Shown piece after piece: positions 26,406-35,192 of a stretch of DNA of 64,000 nt. The notes beneath the pieces were generated by a model. The model did no database searches. It was given only the letters and a program-made list of their open reading frames with translations, and had not been told where the DNA came from. A program made the position numbers and the translations under genes. Every line of letters starts with the position of its first letter. Position 1 is the first letter of the stretch. This stretch comes from Microbacterium sp. (lineage in GTDB: Bacteria; Actinomycetota; Actinomycetes; Actinomycetales; Microbacteriaceae), in contig JAEKKN010000041.1 of the NCBI GenBank assembly GCA_019510305.1, positions 28,932 through 92,931 on the forward strand, given 5' to 3'.

Positions 26406-27104
26406 TCAACGAGCGATCGCCTCGTCGATGAGCTGTGCGAGGCGCGCAGGCGTCGAGAACTGCGGCCAGTGGCCCGACCCGATCCTCACGACCTCGACCT
26501 CGTCGATGGCACGGAACTCGTCGGCGTACGGTCCCCACTGGTCGAGCTCCGACTCGAGGGTCTCCTGATCGAGCCCTCCCATCAGCAGCGTGGCAGGGAC
26601 GCGGTAGCGCGCGCCGTCATCTCCGAGCTCGATGGGATCGGTCGGCACGCGTGCGGGAACGCTGTGCACGAGAGACGCCGTGCGAGCACGGGTCGCGTCG
26701 TCGAGGTCATCGACGTCTTCTGCGGGGAAGAAGTCCCACCCGGGGAACGGGATGACTCCGTCGACGACATCGAACTCGCTGATGCCGTGGCCGGACGGCG
26801 GCGGAACGGTGTCCACGAAGATCACGCGCGACACCAGGTCTGCCCGAGCGTCGACGACGCCCCATGCGACGTTGCCCCCTCCGCTGTGCCCCACGACCAC
26901 TGCCTGGCCGCCGACGGCGTCGACCGCGGCGACACCGGCGGCGACCCACTCGGCTATGCCGATGGCGCCTGATTCGGCGGACGGGGCGCCGAGGCCAGGG
27001 AGAGTGAGGGGATGCACGCGGTGCCCGGCGCGTTCGAGCGGCGGGATCACCTCGTTCCAGCTGGAGGCGTCGAGCCAGAGTCCGGGGATGAGGATGATGT
27101 CCAT
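26406..27104 (-). CDS. Alpha/beta hydrolase
   Basis: A 232-aa alpha/beta hydrolase. Nucleophile elbow GHSGGG, oxyanion segment LIPGLWLDASSW near the start and C-terminal GSGHWPQFSTP with the catalytic histidine are present. This ATG fits the family N-terminus and lies seven bases after TACCCT, so the message may be leaderless; an ATG at 27134 would add ten residues. Substrate unknown. Confidence 0.85.
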   Translation of the reverse strand: MDIILIPGLWLDASSWNEVIPPLERAGHRVHPLTLPGLGAPSAESGAIGIAEWVAAGVAAVDAVGGQAVVVGHSGGGNVAWGVVDARADLVSRVIFVDTVPPPSGHGISEFDVVDGVIPFPGWDFFPAEDVDDLDDATRARTASLVHSVPARVPTDPIELGDDGARYRVPATLLMGGLDQETLESELDQWGPYADEFRAIDEVEVVRIGSGHWPQFSTPARLAQLIDEAIAR

Positions 27105-27111
27105 GGAGCTG

Positions 27112-27117
27112 AGGGTA
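27112..27117 (-). promoter_or_regulatory. Leaderless -10 for the alpha/beta hydrolase gene
   Basis: TACCCT on the minus strand, seven bases before the ATG at 27104, with no ribosome site. Confidence 0.45.
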
Positions 27118-27137
27118 ATCGGGGCTCCGGACATCCG

Positions 27138-27773
27138 CTACGGAAGCAGCGCGATGACTTCGCCAAGGTTCTGAGGGCCGATCACGAGGTTCGCGGCCGC
27201 GCGGACCGCGGGCTTCGCGTTGAAGGCCAGGCCGAGACCCGCGACCGCCATCATCTTCAGGTCGTTGGCACCGTCGCCGATGGCGATCGTCGCCCGCGGC
27301 GCAATGCCGAGTTCGGCAGCCCAGGCGAGTAGAGACGATGCCTTGGCCTCGGCATCCACGATCTCCCCGTCGACCCGCCCTGTGAGCGCACCGTCGGCGA
27401 CCTCGAGCCGGTTCGCCCGCCATCGGTCGACGCCGAGTCCGGGGGCGACGCCATCGAGGATCTCGTGGAATCCGCCCGACACGACGGCCACCACGCCACC
27501 GCGCCCGTGCACGGCCGCGGTGAGATCGCGCACACCCGGCGTCGGCTCGATGCGAGCGCGCACGCGCTCGAACGCCGACGTCGGCACCCCCTGCAGGGCT
27601 GCGACCCGGCTGCGCAGACTGTCGGCGAAGTCGACCTCGCCGCGCATGGCAGCCTCGGTGGCCGCCTGGACCTCTTCGCGCCGCCCGGCCTCGTCGGCGA
27701 GAAGCTCGATCACCTCGTTGCGGATGAGCGTGGAATCGGCATCGAGGACGACGAGGAAGCGCGCGGCAGTCAC
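27138..27773 (-). CDS. serB: Phosphoserine phosphatase
   Basis: SerB (211 aa), last step of serine synthesis: phosphoserine to serine. HAD motif I DADST at residues 11-15 (D11 nucleophile, D13 acid), motif II SGGFH and motif III/IV IGDGANDLKMM are intact. It lacks the extra N-terminal ACT domains of longer SerB proteins. GTG start lies seven bases after TAGGCT; probably leaderless. Confidence 0.93.
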   Translation of the reverse strand: MTAARFLVVLDADSTLIRNEVIELLADEAGRREEVQAATEAAMRGEVDFADSLRSRVAALQGVPTSAFERVRARIEPTPGVRDLTAAVHGRGGVVAVVSGGFHEILDGVAPGLGVDRWRANRLEVADGALTGRVDGEIVDAEAKASSLLAWAAELGIAPRATIAIGDGANDLKMMAVAGLGLAFNAKPAVRAAANLVIGPQNLGEVIALLP

Positions 27774-27780
27774 AGGTTCG

Positions 27781-27786
27781 AGCCTA
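27781..27786 (-). promoter_or_regulatory. Leaderless -10 for serB
   Basis: TAGGCT on the minus strand ending seven bases before the GTG at 27773. Confidence 0.5.
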
Positions 27787-27819
27787 GCGACCGCCGTGCG
27801 CCTCGCGCGTCGGATGACG

Positions 27820-29061
27820 TCAGCGGTCGACGAAGACGCCCTTGCCGACGACGGTGATCCCCGAATCGGTCACAGTGAATCCTCGCGCCAGGTCGCGCTC
27901 GCGATCGACGCCGACCGTGGCGCCGTCGGCGAGCACGACGTTCTTGTCGAGGATCGCGCGGTGCACACGCGCACCCGCACCGACACGGACGTGGTCGAAC
28001 AGCACGGAGTCGGTGATGGTCGAGCCGCCGCCGGCGAGAGTCCACGGACCGACGACGCTGCGTTCGACGTGGGTTCCGGAGAGAACGCAGCCCAGGGAGA
28101 CGATCGAGTCGATGGCGTTGCCGATGCGCCCGACCGAATCACGCACGAACTTGGCGGGCGGCGAGTTCACGGCCTGCGAGTGGATCGGCCATTCCATGTT
28201 GTACAGGTTGAAGACGGGCAGCGTGGAGATCAGGTCCATGTGGGCGTCGAAGAACGAGTCGATCGTACCCACGTCGCGCCAGTACGAGCGGTCGCGCGGC
28301 GAGGAGCCAGGGACCTCGTTCTGCTTCATGTCGTAGTAGCCGGCCTCGCCACGCTCGACGAAGTACGGCACGATGTCGCCGCCCATGTCGTGTCCGGACG
28401 TGGGCGACTCGCCGTCGGCCTCGACGGCGGCGATCAGCGCGTCCGCATCGAAGATGTAGTTGCCCATCGAGGCGAGGACCTCGTGCGGTGCGTCCGGCAG
28501 TCCTTCGATCTCCGTCGGCTTCTCGAGGAACTGCTTGATGCGGCCGGATTCCGTGTCGGCGTCGATCACGCCGAACTGGGAAGCGAGGGCCAGCGGCTGG
28601 CGGATGCCGGCGACCGTCGCCTTCGCGCCGGAGGCGATGTGCGCGTCGAGCATCTGCTGGAAGTCCATGCGATAGACGTGGTCGGCTCCGATCACCACCA
28701 CGATGTCGGGCTTCTCGTCGTTGATCAGGTTGAGGCTCTGCAGGATGGCGTCGGCCGAGCCTGAGAACCACCGCTTGCCGAGTCGCTGCTGCGCCGGAAC
28801 CGAGGTGACGTACGAGTCGAGCAGAGCCGACATCCGCCACGTCTGCGAGATGTGACGGTCGAGGCTGTGGGACTTGTACTGCGTGAGGACCACGATCTGT
28901 CTGAGACCGGAGTTTATGAGGTTCGAGATCGCGAAATCGATCAGTCGGTACTGTCCGCCGAACGGCACTGCAGGTTTTGCGCGGTCTGCCGTGAGGGGCA
29001 TGAGTCGCTTGCCCTCGCCGCCGGCGAGGATGATGCCGAAGATCTTCTTTGGTGCGGACAT
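27820..29061 (-). CDS. glgC: Glucose-1-phosphate adenylyltransferase
   Basis: ADP-glucose pyrophosphorylase (413 aa), making ADP-glucose from ATP and glucose-1-phosphate for glycogen/alpha-glucan synthesis. N-terminal nucleotidyltransferase signature [23 protein letters not shown], and a C-terminal left-handed beta-helix with hexapeptide repeats are present. It is divergent from glgA with only 47 bases between them; TAGGGT lies six bases before its ATG. Confidence 0.96.
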   Translation of the reverse strand: MSAPKKIFGIILAGGEGKRLMPLTADRAKPAVPFGGQYRLIDFAISNLINSGLRQIVVLTQYKSHSLDRHISQTWRMSALLDSYVTSVPAQQRLGKRWFSGSADAILQSLNLINDEKPDIVVVIGADHVYRMDFQQMLDAHIASGAKATVAGIRQPLALASQFGVIDADTESGRIKQFLEKPTEIEGLPDAPHEVLASMGNYIFDADALIAAVEADGESPTSGHDMGGDIVPYFVERGEAGYYDMKQNEVPGSSPRDRSYWRDVGTIDSFFDAHMDLISTLPVFNLYNMEWPIHSQAVNSPPAKFVRDSVGRIGNAIDSIVSLGCVLSGTHVERSVVGPWTLAGGGSTITDSVLFDHVRVGAGARVHRAILDKNVVLADGATVGVDRERDLARGFTVTDSGITVVGKGVFVDR

Positions 29062-29067
29062 GGCTCC

Positions 29068-29073
29068 ACCCTA
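29068..29073 (-). promoter_or_regulatory. Leaderless -10 for glgC
   Basis: TAGGGT on the minus strand ending six bases before the glgC ATG. Confidence 0.5.
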
Positions 29074-29095
29074 GAGGGCCATTCCCGTCGTGTAC

Positions 29096-29101
29096 TAGCG
29101 T
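29096..29101 (+). promoter_or_regulatory. Leaderless -10 for glgA
   Basis: TAGCGT ending seven bases before the glgA ATG; no ribosome site. With the glgC -10 only 22 bases away, both promoters share the same 47-base gap. Confidence 0.5.
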
Positions 29102-29108
29102 TTCGAAC

Positions 29109-30293
29109 ATGCGAGTTGAAATGATCACGAAGGAGTACCCGCCGGAGATCTACGGCGGTGCCGGGGTGCATGTCGCGGAGCTGGTTGCAGCCCTCCGCGA
29201 ACGCATCGACGTGAGCGTCCGCGCATTCGGCGCGCCTCGCGACGAGACCGGCACGTACGCGTACCGGGCTCCTTCGGAACTCGCGAACGCGAACGCCGCG
29301 CTGCAGACTCTCGGCACCGATCTCGAGATCGTGTCGGCGATCTCGGATGCCGACCTCGTGCACAGTCACACCTGGTACGCGAACTTCGCCGGTCACATCG
29401 CCTCGCAGCTGCACGGCATCCCGCACGTGCTCACGGCGCACAGCCTCGAACCTCTGCGCCCGTGGAAGGCCGAGCAGCTGGGAGGCGGATACGCGGTGTC
29501 CAGCGGCATCGAGAAGCTCGCCTACGAGAACGCCGCCGCCGTGATCGCGGTGAGCGCGGGGATGCGCAACGACATCCTGCGCAGCTATCCGAACGTCGAC
29601 CCGGCCAAGGTTCGGGTGATCCACAACGGCATCGACGTCGAGCGTTGGCGTCCCGTGCACAACCCCGAGTTCCTCGCGTCGATCGGCATGGACCCGAACC
29701 GCCCTTCGGTCGTCTTCGTCGGTCGCATCACCCGCCAGAAGGGCCTGCCGTATCTGCTGCAGGCCGCGAGCCGATTGCCGGCCGACGTGCAGCTCATCCT
29801 GTGCGCAGGCGCTCCGGACACGCCGGAGATCATGGCCGAGGTGCAGGAGGGGGTGCGTCTGCTGCAGCAGACGCGGGAAGGCGTCATCTGGATCGAGCGG
29901 ATGCTGCCGCGCGATGAGCTCTCGGCCATCCTCACGGCCGCCACGACCTTCGTCTGCCCGTCGGTCTACGAGCCGCTCGGCATCGTGAACCTCGAGGCCA
30001 TGGCATGCGGCGCCGCGGTGGTCGGCACCGCGACCGGCGGAATACCGGAGGTCGTCGACGACGGCGTCACCGGCCGCCTCGTTCCGATCGAGCAGGTGCA
30101 GGACGGCACGGGCACCCCGGTCGATCCGGAGACGTATGTCGCGGACCTCGCGGCGGTGCTCACCGAGGTCGCTGCGGATCCGGTGAAGGCCGAGGCCTAC
30201 GGAGAAGCCGGTCGAGAGCGCGCCAAGGAGGAGTTCAGCTGGGGTGCGATCGCCGACACCACGCGCGCCCTCTACGAGGAGTTGACCGACTGA
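29109..30293 (+). CDS. glgA: Glycogen synthase / alpha-maltose-1-phosphate synthase, GT4 family
   Basis: A 394-aa GT4 glycosyltransferase. N-terminal MITKEYPPEIYGGAGVHV, HNGID and the E-x7-E region CPSVYEPLGIVNLEAM are visible. Proteins of this type are annotated glgA, but the mycobacterial homologue (GlgM) uses ADP-glucose and glucose-1-phosphate to make maltose-1-phosphate for GlgE. Divergent pairing with glgC supports an ADP-glucose substrate; the exact product is inferred. Confidence 0.92.
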   Translation: MRVEMITKEYPPEIYGGAGVHVAELVAALRERIDVSVRAFGAPRDETGTYAYRAPSELANANAALQTLGTDLEIVSAISDADLVHSHTWYANFAGHIASQLHGIPHVLTAHSLEPLRPWKAEQLGGGYAVSSGIEKLAYENAAAVIAVSAGMRNDILRSYPNVDPAKVRVIHNGIDVERWRPVHNPEFLASIGMDPNRPSVVFVGRITRQKGLPYLLQAASRLPADVQLILCAGAPDTPEIMAEVQEGVRLLQQTREGVIWIERMLPRDELSAILTAATTFVCPSVYEPLGIVNLEAMACGAAVVGTATGGIPEVVDDGVTGRLVPIEQVQDGTGTPVDPETYVADLAAVLTEVAADPVKAEAYGEAGRERAKEEFSWGAIADTTRALYEELTD

Positions 30294-30298
30294 GCCGA

Positions 30299-30304
30299 TA
30301 GGCT
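30299..30304 (+). promoter_or_regulatory. Leaderless -10 for the ABC ATPase gene
   Basis: TAGGCT ending seven bases before the ATG at 30312, in the 18-base gap after glgA. Confidence 0.5.
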
Positions 30305-30311
30305 TGGCAGC

Positions 30312-31097
30312 ATGCCACGCGCTCTGGAATTCACCGACGTCGTCGTGCGCCGCGAAGGGCGCAACATCATCGATCACGTGACCTGGCAGGTGCAGGACGA
30401 CCAGCGCTGGGTGGTGCTCGGGCCCAACGGCGCCGGCAAGACCACGCTGCTCCAGCTGGCCGACACGCTCATGCATCCGACGTCCGGCACCGTCGAGGTG
30501 CTGGGGGAGACCCTGGGCCGCACCGACGTGTTCGAGGTGCGTCCGCGCATCGGATTCGCGTCCTCGGCTCTCGCCAAGCGCATCCCGCGTGACGAGACGG
30601 TGCTGAACTCCGTGCTCACGGCTGCGTACTCGGTTCTCGGACGTTGGAACGAGGAGTACGAGGGCATCGACGACCGTCGCGCGCTGCGCGTCCTCGCCGA
30701 GTGGAAGCTCGATCACCTCGCCGATCGCCTGTTCGGGACGCTCAGCGATGGCGAGCAGAAGCGCGTGCAGATCGCCCGCGCGGTGATGACCGACCCGGAG
30801 CTGCTGCTGCTCGACGAGCCGACCGCATCGCTCGACCTCGGCTCGCGCGAAGAGCTGCTCGCGCTGCTCAGCGGTTACGCCTCGTCGCCGTCGACACCGG
30901 CGATGCTCATGGTGACGCATCACGTCGAGGAGATCCCGGTCGGCTTCACCCACGTGCTGCTGATCCGCGAGGGCAAGGTCGTCGCAGCCGGTCCGATCGC
31001 CGAGTCGCTCACCGCCGAGTCGCTCACCGAGGCGTTCGGCATGCCGATCGTGCTCACCGCCGACGGCGGTCGCTACGCCGCGCGCGCAGCATCCTGA
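30312..31097 (+). CDS. Soluble ABC transporter ATPase-like protein
   Basis: A 261-aa single ABC ATPase domain without a membrane partner nearby. Walker [10 protein letters not shown], signature-like [15 protein letters not shown] (D in place of the second signature G), Walker [14 protein letters not shown] and H-loop VTHHVEE. It resembles stand-alone ATPases such as the YlmA/ModF-like group. No transport role can be assigned. The C-terminal part carries a perfect 15-bp tandem repeat (AESLT twice). Confidence 0.85.
   Translation: MPRALEFTDVVVRREGRNIIDHVTWQVQDDQRWVVLGPNGAGKTTLLQLADTLMHPTSGTVEVLGETLGRTDVFEVRPRIGFASSALAKRIPRDETVLNSVLTAAYSVLGRWNEEYEGIDDRRALRVLAEWKLDHLADRLFGTLSDGEQKRVQIARAVMTDPELLLLDEPTASLDLGSREELLALLSGYASSPSTPAMLMVTHHVEEIPVGFTHVLLIREGKVVAAGPIAESLTAESLTEAFGMPIVLTADGGRYAARAAS
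30999..31028. repeat. 15-bp tandem repeat inside the ABC ATPase gene
   Basis: GCCGAGTCGCTCACC occurs twice head-to-tail, in frame, coding for [10 protein letters not shown]. Confidence 0.9.
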
Positions 31098-31103
31098 TTC
31101 TGC

Positions 31104-31182
31104 TAGACTCGACCCTTGGTGCTCTCTGCACCGCAGACTTCCCCGACCCTGGCACAATCCAGGGCATCAGCTAAGGAATCCC
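31104..31182 (+). promoter_or_regulatory. Leader of the L31 gene, with possible autoregulatory hairpin
   Basis: TAGACT (31104-31109) is a likely -10. The ~65-base leader contains a hairpin with a 6-bp stem, CCCTGG (31147-31152) and CCAGGG (31159-31164), before the AAGGAA ribosome site. Rfam includes ribosomal protein L31 leader families in actinobacteria, so this could bind L31; not tested. Confidence 0.4.
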
Positions 31183-31437
31183 ATGAAGACTGACATCCAC
31201 CCCGACTACCAGGCCGTCGTGTTCCGCGACCTCGGCTCGGGCGAGACCTTCCTCACCCGCTCCACCGTCACCAGCGACAAGACCATCGAGCTGGACGGTG
31301 TGGAGTACCCCGTCATCGACGTCGAGATCTCCTCGGCCTCGCACCCGTTCTACACGGGCAAGCAGCGCATCATGGACTCGGCCGGTCGCGTCGAGAAGTT
31401 CAACCAGCGCTTCAAGGGCTTCGGCGGCTCCAAGTAA
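31183..31437 (+). CDS. rpmE2: 50S ribosomal protein L31 type B
   Basis: Ribosomal protein L31 (84 aa), in the longer zinc-independent type B form: the CxxC pair of the zinc form is absent and the type B insert is present. Family features are [11 protein letters not shown] near the start, [12 protein letters not shown], and the C-terminal [16 protein letters not shown] lies five bases before the ATG. A strong hairpin terminator follows directly. Confidence 0.96.
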   Translation: MKTDIHPDYQAVVFRDLGSGETFLTRSTVTSDKTIELDGVEYPVIDVEISSASHPFYTGKQRIMDSAGRVEKFNQRFKGFGGSK

Positions 31438-31443
31438 GGACCG

Positions 31444-31491
31444 TCACGACGAAGGCCCCGTTCTCCTCGGAGAGCGGGGCCTTCGTCGTGA
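31444..31491. terminator. Terminator after rpmE2, shared with the convergent gene
   Basis: Perfect 17-bp stem (TCACGACGAAGGCCCCG and complement) with a 14-base loop, between rpmE2 and the leftward gene ending at 31502. No T-run, but the stem is very stable. Confidence 0.85.
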
Positions 31492-31501
31492 TGTCGGAGG
31501 G

Positions 31502-31783
31502 TCAGATGTCGATGACGATGTGATCGCCATCTATCGTGCTCGGGGGATCGCCAGGTGCAGGGGCCGGTGCCGTCCGACGCGTCTGACGGTCGCGCTCCAT
31601 GCCGGCCTCGTATGCCGACGGCATCCAGATCGCGTCGAAGGCGTCGCCGAGTCCACCGCCCGCGTTCTCGTACTTCTTCTCGAGCGGCGTCTTCGAGTAT
31701 GCGATCACGACCACGACGATGACCGCGCTCGCGATCAGCAGGAGGATCGCGACGGTCACGAGGTATCCCAGCACGTCGCCCAC
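31502..31783 (-). CDS. Small single-helix membrane protein, hypothetical
   Basis: A 93-aa protein with one N-terminal membrane helix (about residues 5-30) and a charged cytoplasmic part with YSKTPLEKKYENAGGGLGDAFDAIWMPSAYEA. I do not know its function; similar small proteins occur in Microbacteriaceae. GTG start lies six bases after TAGCCT, so it is probably leaderless. Confidence 0.7.
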   Translation of the reverse strand: MGDVLGYLVTVAILLLIASAVIVVVVIAYSKTPLEKKYENAGGGLGDAFDAIWMPSAYEAGMERDRQTRRTAPAPAPGDPPSTIDGDHIVIDI

Positions 31784-31789
31784 GAGCCC

Positions 31790-31795
31790 AGGCTA
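31790..31795 (-). promoter_or_regulatory. Leaderless -10 for the 93-aa membrane protein
   Basis: TAGCCT on the minus strand ending six bases before the GTG at 31783. Confidence 0.45.
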
Positions 31796-31837
31796 GACGC
31801 AGGCCGCAGAGCGTGGCATCCCCCGTGAGAGGGATCC

Positions 31838-33085
31838 TCAGCGGATGCTGCGACCGTGCGCGAGGTCGATGAGGCGGGTCAGCACGGGGCCCGACCGCAC
31901 GCCGTTGTGCTCGTGCTCGCTGGTCACCCACGTCTGAACGCCGGGCAACAGGGAAGCGGTCTCCAGCGAGAACTCGAGCGGCACGTACACGTCGTTGACG
32001 TACACGGCGGCGGCTCCCGTCGCCCCGGAGGCGGCGATGGCCTCGGAATCGTAGATCGCAGGCCATTCGAACTCGGCGAGTGCGAATGCCACGTCACGCC
32101 AGGGCCGGAAGGCGGGGACGGTCTCGGTCCACTCCCGACGGATGTGCTCGCCGGTGAACAGCGTCACGTCGTCGCGGAAGTCGTCGGGCTCGACCCGCTC
32201 GGCTGACCATCGTGTGGCCTGACCGCTCGCGTAGCTCGATTCGTGGAACGCGAAGTACATCGGGTTGCGGCCGCTGAACGGCATGGCGTGCAGCAGGTCG
32301 TGTCGGAAGGCGTTCGATGAGGGATCCCGCTCGAGCAGCGACCAGAGCATCTGCCAGCCGTCGTTCGTGCCGAGCGCCGAGCCGACCGAGCGCAGGCGGG
32401 ACGCGGAGACGACCTCGCCATCGGGCAGCACGATGCCGCCGGCATCCGCGCGGTCCACCAGACGACGCATGACGTCCCTGTGCTCGGGGAAGCGACGATA
32501 GTACTTTTCGGATGCCGTGCGCATCTTGTCGTAGCAGAGCGCATAGACATCGTCGGCCGGGCGGCTGACGGTGCTGAGGCCGCCGGTGATGAAGACGTCG
32601 TCGAGGGATGCGGCATCGGTGGTCAGATAGGCCAGGGTGGTGAATCCGCCGAAGGACTGACCGAGGACGCTCCACGAGGCTGCGCCCAGGTGCTCTCGAA
32701 CGGCCTCGCAATCGCGCACGATCGCGTCGGCGCGCAGGTGCGTGAGGTGCTCGGCGACGAACGCCGACCCCTGTTCGAGATCAGCATCCCCGACGGGGGA
32801 AGACAGCCCGGTCCCGCGCTGGTCGAGCATGACGACACGGTAGTGCGCGAGCGCCTCGTCGAGCCAGGCCGGTGAGGTCGACGAATGGAACGGGCGAGGC
32901 GCCTCGTGACCGGGGCCACCCTGAAGGAAGACCAGATAGGGGAGTGCTTCGCCGCCGTCGCGCGACACGACGCGCGCGAAGATGTCGATCGTGCGCTGGT
33001 CGGAAGGATCCGACCAGACGAGCGGGACGGTGAGAGTGTGCTCTTCGACGGTCAGATCCAGCATGCGACGGACAACGGTGCTCAC
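31838..33085 (-). CDS. Prolyl iminopeptidase-like alpha/beta hydrolase (S33)
   Basis: A 415-aa alpha/beta hydrolase of peptidase family S33. Oxyanion region QGGPG at residues 55-59, DQRGTG at 88-93 and nucleophile S144 in GQSFGG are clear; the catalytic histidine is probably in SEHEHNG near the end. Members remove N-terminal proline from peptides. GTG start six bases after TAGGCT. No signal peptide, so the enzyme should be cytoplasmic. Confidence 0.9.
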   Translation of the reverse strand: MSTVVRRMLDLTVEEHTLTVPLVWSDPSDQRTIDIFARVVSRDGGEALPYLVFLQGGPGHEAPRPFHSSTSPAWLDEALAHYRVVMLDQRGTGLSSPVGDADLEQGSAFVAEHLTHLRADAIVRDCEAVREHLGAASWSVLGQSFGGFTTLAYLTTDAASLDDVFITGGLSTVSRPADDVYALCYDKMRTASEKYYRRFPEHRDVMRRLVDRADAGGIVLPDGEVVSASRLRSVGSALGTNDGWQMLWSLLERDPSSNAFRHDLLHAMPFSGRNPMYFAFHESSYASGQATRWSAERVEPDDFRDDVTLFTGEHIRREWTETVPAFRPWRDVAFALAEFEWPAIYDSEAIAASGATGAAAVYVNDVYVPLEFSLETASLLPGVQTWVTSEHEHNGVRSGPVLTRLIDLAHGRSIR

Positions 33086-33091
33086 CCGTCG

Positions 33092-33097
33092 AGCCTA
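33092..33097 (-). promoter_or_regulatory. Leaderless -10 for the S33 peptidase gene
   Basis: TAGGCT on the minus strand ending six bases before the GTG at 33085. Confidence 0.5.
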
Positions 33098-33132
33098 ACG
33101 CCCCGGGTCGCAGTTTCTGCCGTCGTCGCCGA

Positions 33133-35133
33133 CTACATCACGTTCCCGATGTAGGAGTACTTGACGAACACCTCGGCTGCCAGACCGGACTCCTCGAGCA
33201 CGCCCTGCACGGCGTTCATCATGTAGTTGGAATCCCAGCCCATGTAGAGGAAGTGCGACTCGTCCAGCTCGTCCCACTGTCCCTTCCACGCCATCTCGCT
33301 GTAGATCGGACCGCCGTGCTTGGCGCAGTACGACAGCGCCGCCTCTCGCGTGTCGGTCCACGCGCGGCGCATCACCCGGTTGAAGAGGTACCTGACATCG
33401 GGCACCTCCCACCGCTCGCCGCGGTACTCGACGTAGTCGAACTCGCGCTCCCATCCCGCGGGCCAGCCCCGACGACGGACCGCATCGAGGATGGGGGTGA
33501 GCCCGTCGTCGTCGATCTCGGGCAGCGCCGGTCGTGCCCAGATCCGCAGCAGTTCGGCGGTCAATCGAATCGTGCGCCGCGTGATCGCTGCGGAGTTCCA
33601 GACCTCGACGGAATCCAGCTCTCGCGTGGCGGGTACGGCGCTGCGTGCATATGCCTCGACGCGTTTCACCGGATAGGCGGCGCCGAACACGCGCTCGGCG
33701 AGCCGCGGCTCAAGCAGCGTCAGGTTGCCGAGCGTCGGGGCGAGGGCGCGCAGGCTGTTCTGTTCGTCGTCGCCGTACTCGGACCAGGAGCGGATGCCGT
33801 CGCCCGACCAACTGTCGCCGGGGACGGCGGGCACGAGCTTCTCCACGTCGTAATCCAGCGGCTCGTCGACTCCTTCGAGGCGCCCCAGCACATATGCCGC
33901 GTGGGGGAGCTCGGAGTACTTGAGCACCGCGCTGACGCGTTCATCCGACGGCGTGATGCGGGCCACGGCGCGCGCGAGCGACTCCCGCCCCTCGGCGCGG
34001 GCGCGGCACAGGCGCGCGATGAGACGCTCGTTCGGCAGGTTCACCAGGGTGCGACGCAGGTACAGGGCCTGGATCCACTCGAGGGTCTCGATGAACTCGT
34101 CGCGGTCGATGACTCCTCGCACGTGATCGCTGTACACGCTCAGCACGAGCGGATACGCGGCACGGCCGAAGGTGTTCACGAAGCGCAGCTGCTGAGCGAT
34201 TCCGGCATCCGGCTCCTTCGACGGATCGAGCAGGACGCCGTAGATCTCCGCGAAGTGGCGCCAGATCTCGGCATCCGCCTGCAGATGCTCGACGTCGACG
34301 CGCGGGAAGGACTGACGGAAGGCGCTGTACACGCCGTGCTCGCCGTTCGCGGCGACTTCGCGCCCCGTCGTCATCACGAGGTAGTGCCGCCAGAAGGCGC
34401 CGATCGCCTCGCCGGTGTGCTGCTCGATGGGAAGCCAGAAGCGCGCTTCGACCTCGAGCTGCTCGGCGTGGGTGAGTCCCATCAGGATGTAGTTGTGGAT
34501 GAGCTCGTGATCGCGCAGCGGCTCTCCGGTCGAGTTGAGGCTCTCGAAGATCTGCTGGGCGTTCGCCTCGGTTCCGAGCGTGATCGACACGTGCTCGAGA
34601 CGCTGCAGACCGCGCCAGATGCGCGGCACCTCGCCGACCTGCACCTGGCTGCGGAAGAAGGCGTAGTTGTCGTCGAAGCGGGATTCCCGGTCGGCGCCCG
34701 CACGGCGATCGAGCACGACCGACTCGTAGAGGTCGGCCCAGGCGTCGTGGGGGCGCAGACGCGTGCGCGCCGGGTCGTCGGCGCGCACCAGAACCCGTCC
34801 GAGTTCGTCCGCGAGCGTCGGATCGCTCTCGCGCACGGCGTGCTGGAGAGCTGCGACCAGCAGCATCAGGGTCGTGATGCGCTGTTGCCCGTCGATCAGG
34901 ATGAGGTCGGACGCCTCGGACGAATCATGCGCGGAGAGGATCGATCCGATGAAGTGGCGGTGCCCGTCGTCTTCGTCGGCGACGGCGCGGATATCGGCGA
35001 GGAGCCGCTCGCATCCGCCGATGTCCCAGCGGTACTGACGCTGGTACACGGGCACCAGGATCGTGGTGGATCCGGCGGATAGCCACTCGATCGTGTTGAC
35101 AGCCGTCGCCTCGACATTGGTGGCAGTGCTCAT
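33133..35133 (-). CDS. DUF262/DUF1524 protein (GmrSD/SspE-related), nuclease site degenerate
   Basis: A 666-aa protein. N-terminal DUF262 domain with VPVYQRQYRW (27-36) and the nucleotide-handling DGQQRITTLM (81-90), then FESLNSTGEPL. The DUF1524 part (about 420-530) keeps LGNLTLL, but the HNH-type histidine motif (H-I-x-P) reads VEKLVP at 430-435, and the later Asn positions are also lost. A further ~120 residues at the C-terminus are not recognised. Relatives are type IV restriction (GmrSD) and phosphorothioate-sensing (SspE) proteins. ATG seven bases after TAGACT. No other defence genes are adjacent. Confidence 0.82.
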   Translation of the reverse strand: MSTATNVEATAVNTIEWLSAGSTTILVPVYQRQYRWDIGGCERLLADIRAVADEDDGHRHFIGSILSAHDSSEASDLILIDGQQRITTLMLLVAALQHAVRESDPTLADELGRVLVRADDPARTRLRPHDAWADLYESVVLDRRAGADRESRFDDNYAFFRSQVQVGEVPRIWRGLQRLEHVSITLGTEANAQQIFESLNSTGEPLRDHELIHNYILMGLTHAEQLEVEARFWLPIEQHTGEAIGAFWRHYLVMTTGREVAANGEHGVYSAFRQSFPRVDVEHLQADAEIWRHFAEIYGVLLDPSKEPDAGIAQQLRFVNTFGRAAYPLVLSVYSDHVRGVIDRDEFIETLEWIQALYLRRTLVNLPNERLIARLCRARAEGRESLARAVARITPSDERVSAVLKYSELPHAAYVLGRLEGVDEPLDYDVEKLVPAVPGDSWSGDGIRSWSEYGDDEQNSLRALAPTLGNLTLLEPRLAERVFGAAYPVKRVEAYARSAVPATRELDSVEVWNSAAITRRTIRLTAELLRIWARPALPEIDDDGLTPILDAVRRRGWPAGWEREFDYVEYRGERWEVPDVRYLFNRVMRRAWTDTREAALSYCAKHGGPIYSEMAWKGQWDELDESHFLYMGWDSNYMMNAVQGVLEESGLAAEVFVKYSYIGNVM

Positions 35134-35140
35134 GCGAAAA

Positions 35141-35146
35141 AGTCTA
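35141..35146 (-). promoter_or_regulatory. Leaderless -10 for the DUF262 gene
   Basis: TAGACT on the minus strand ending seven bases before the ATG at 35133. Confidence 0.5.
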
Positions 35147-35192
35147 TGCGGATAAACCCGGCGACCATCCGGGGCGCTCCGAGGTCGCGCTG

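Noticed and set aside
28941-31157. A 738-residue minus-strand open frame opposite glgA and the ABC ATPase gene
   Set aside because: Arg/His/Asp-rich shadow of the two real genes, which have clear motifs and promoters.
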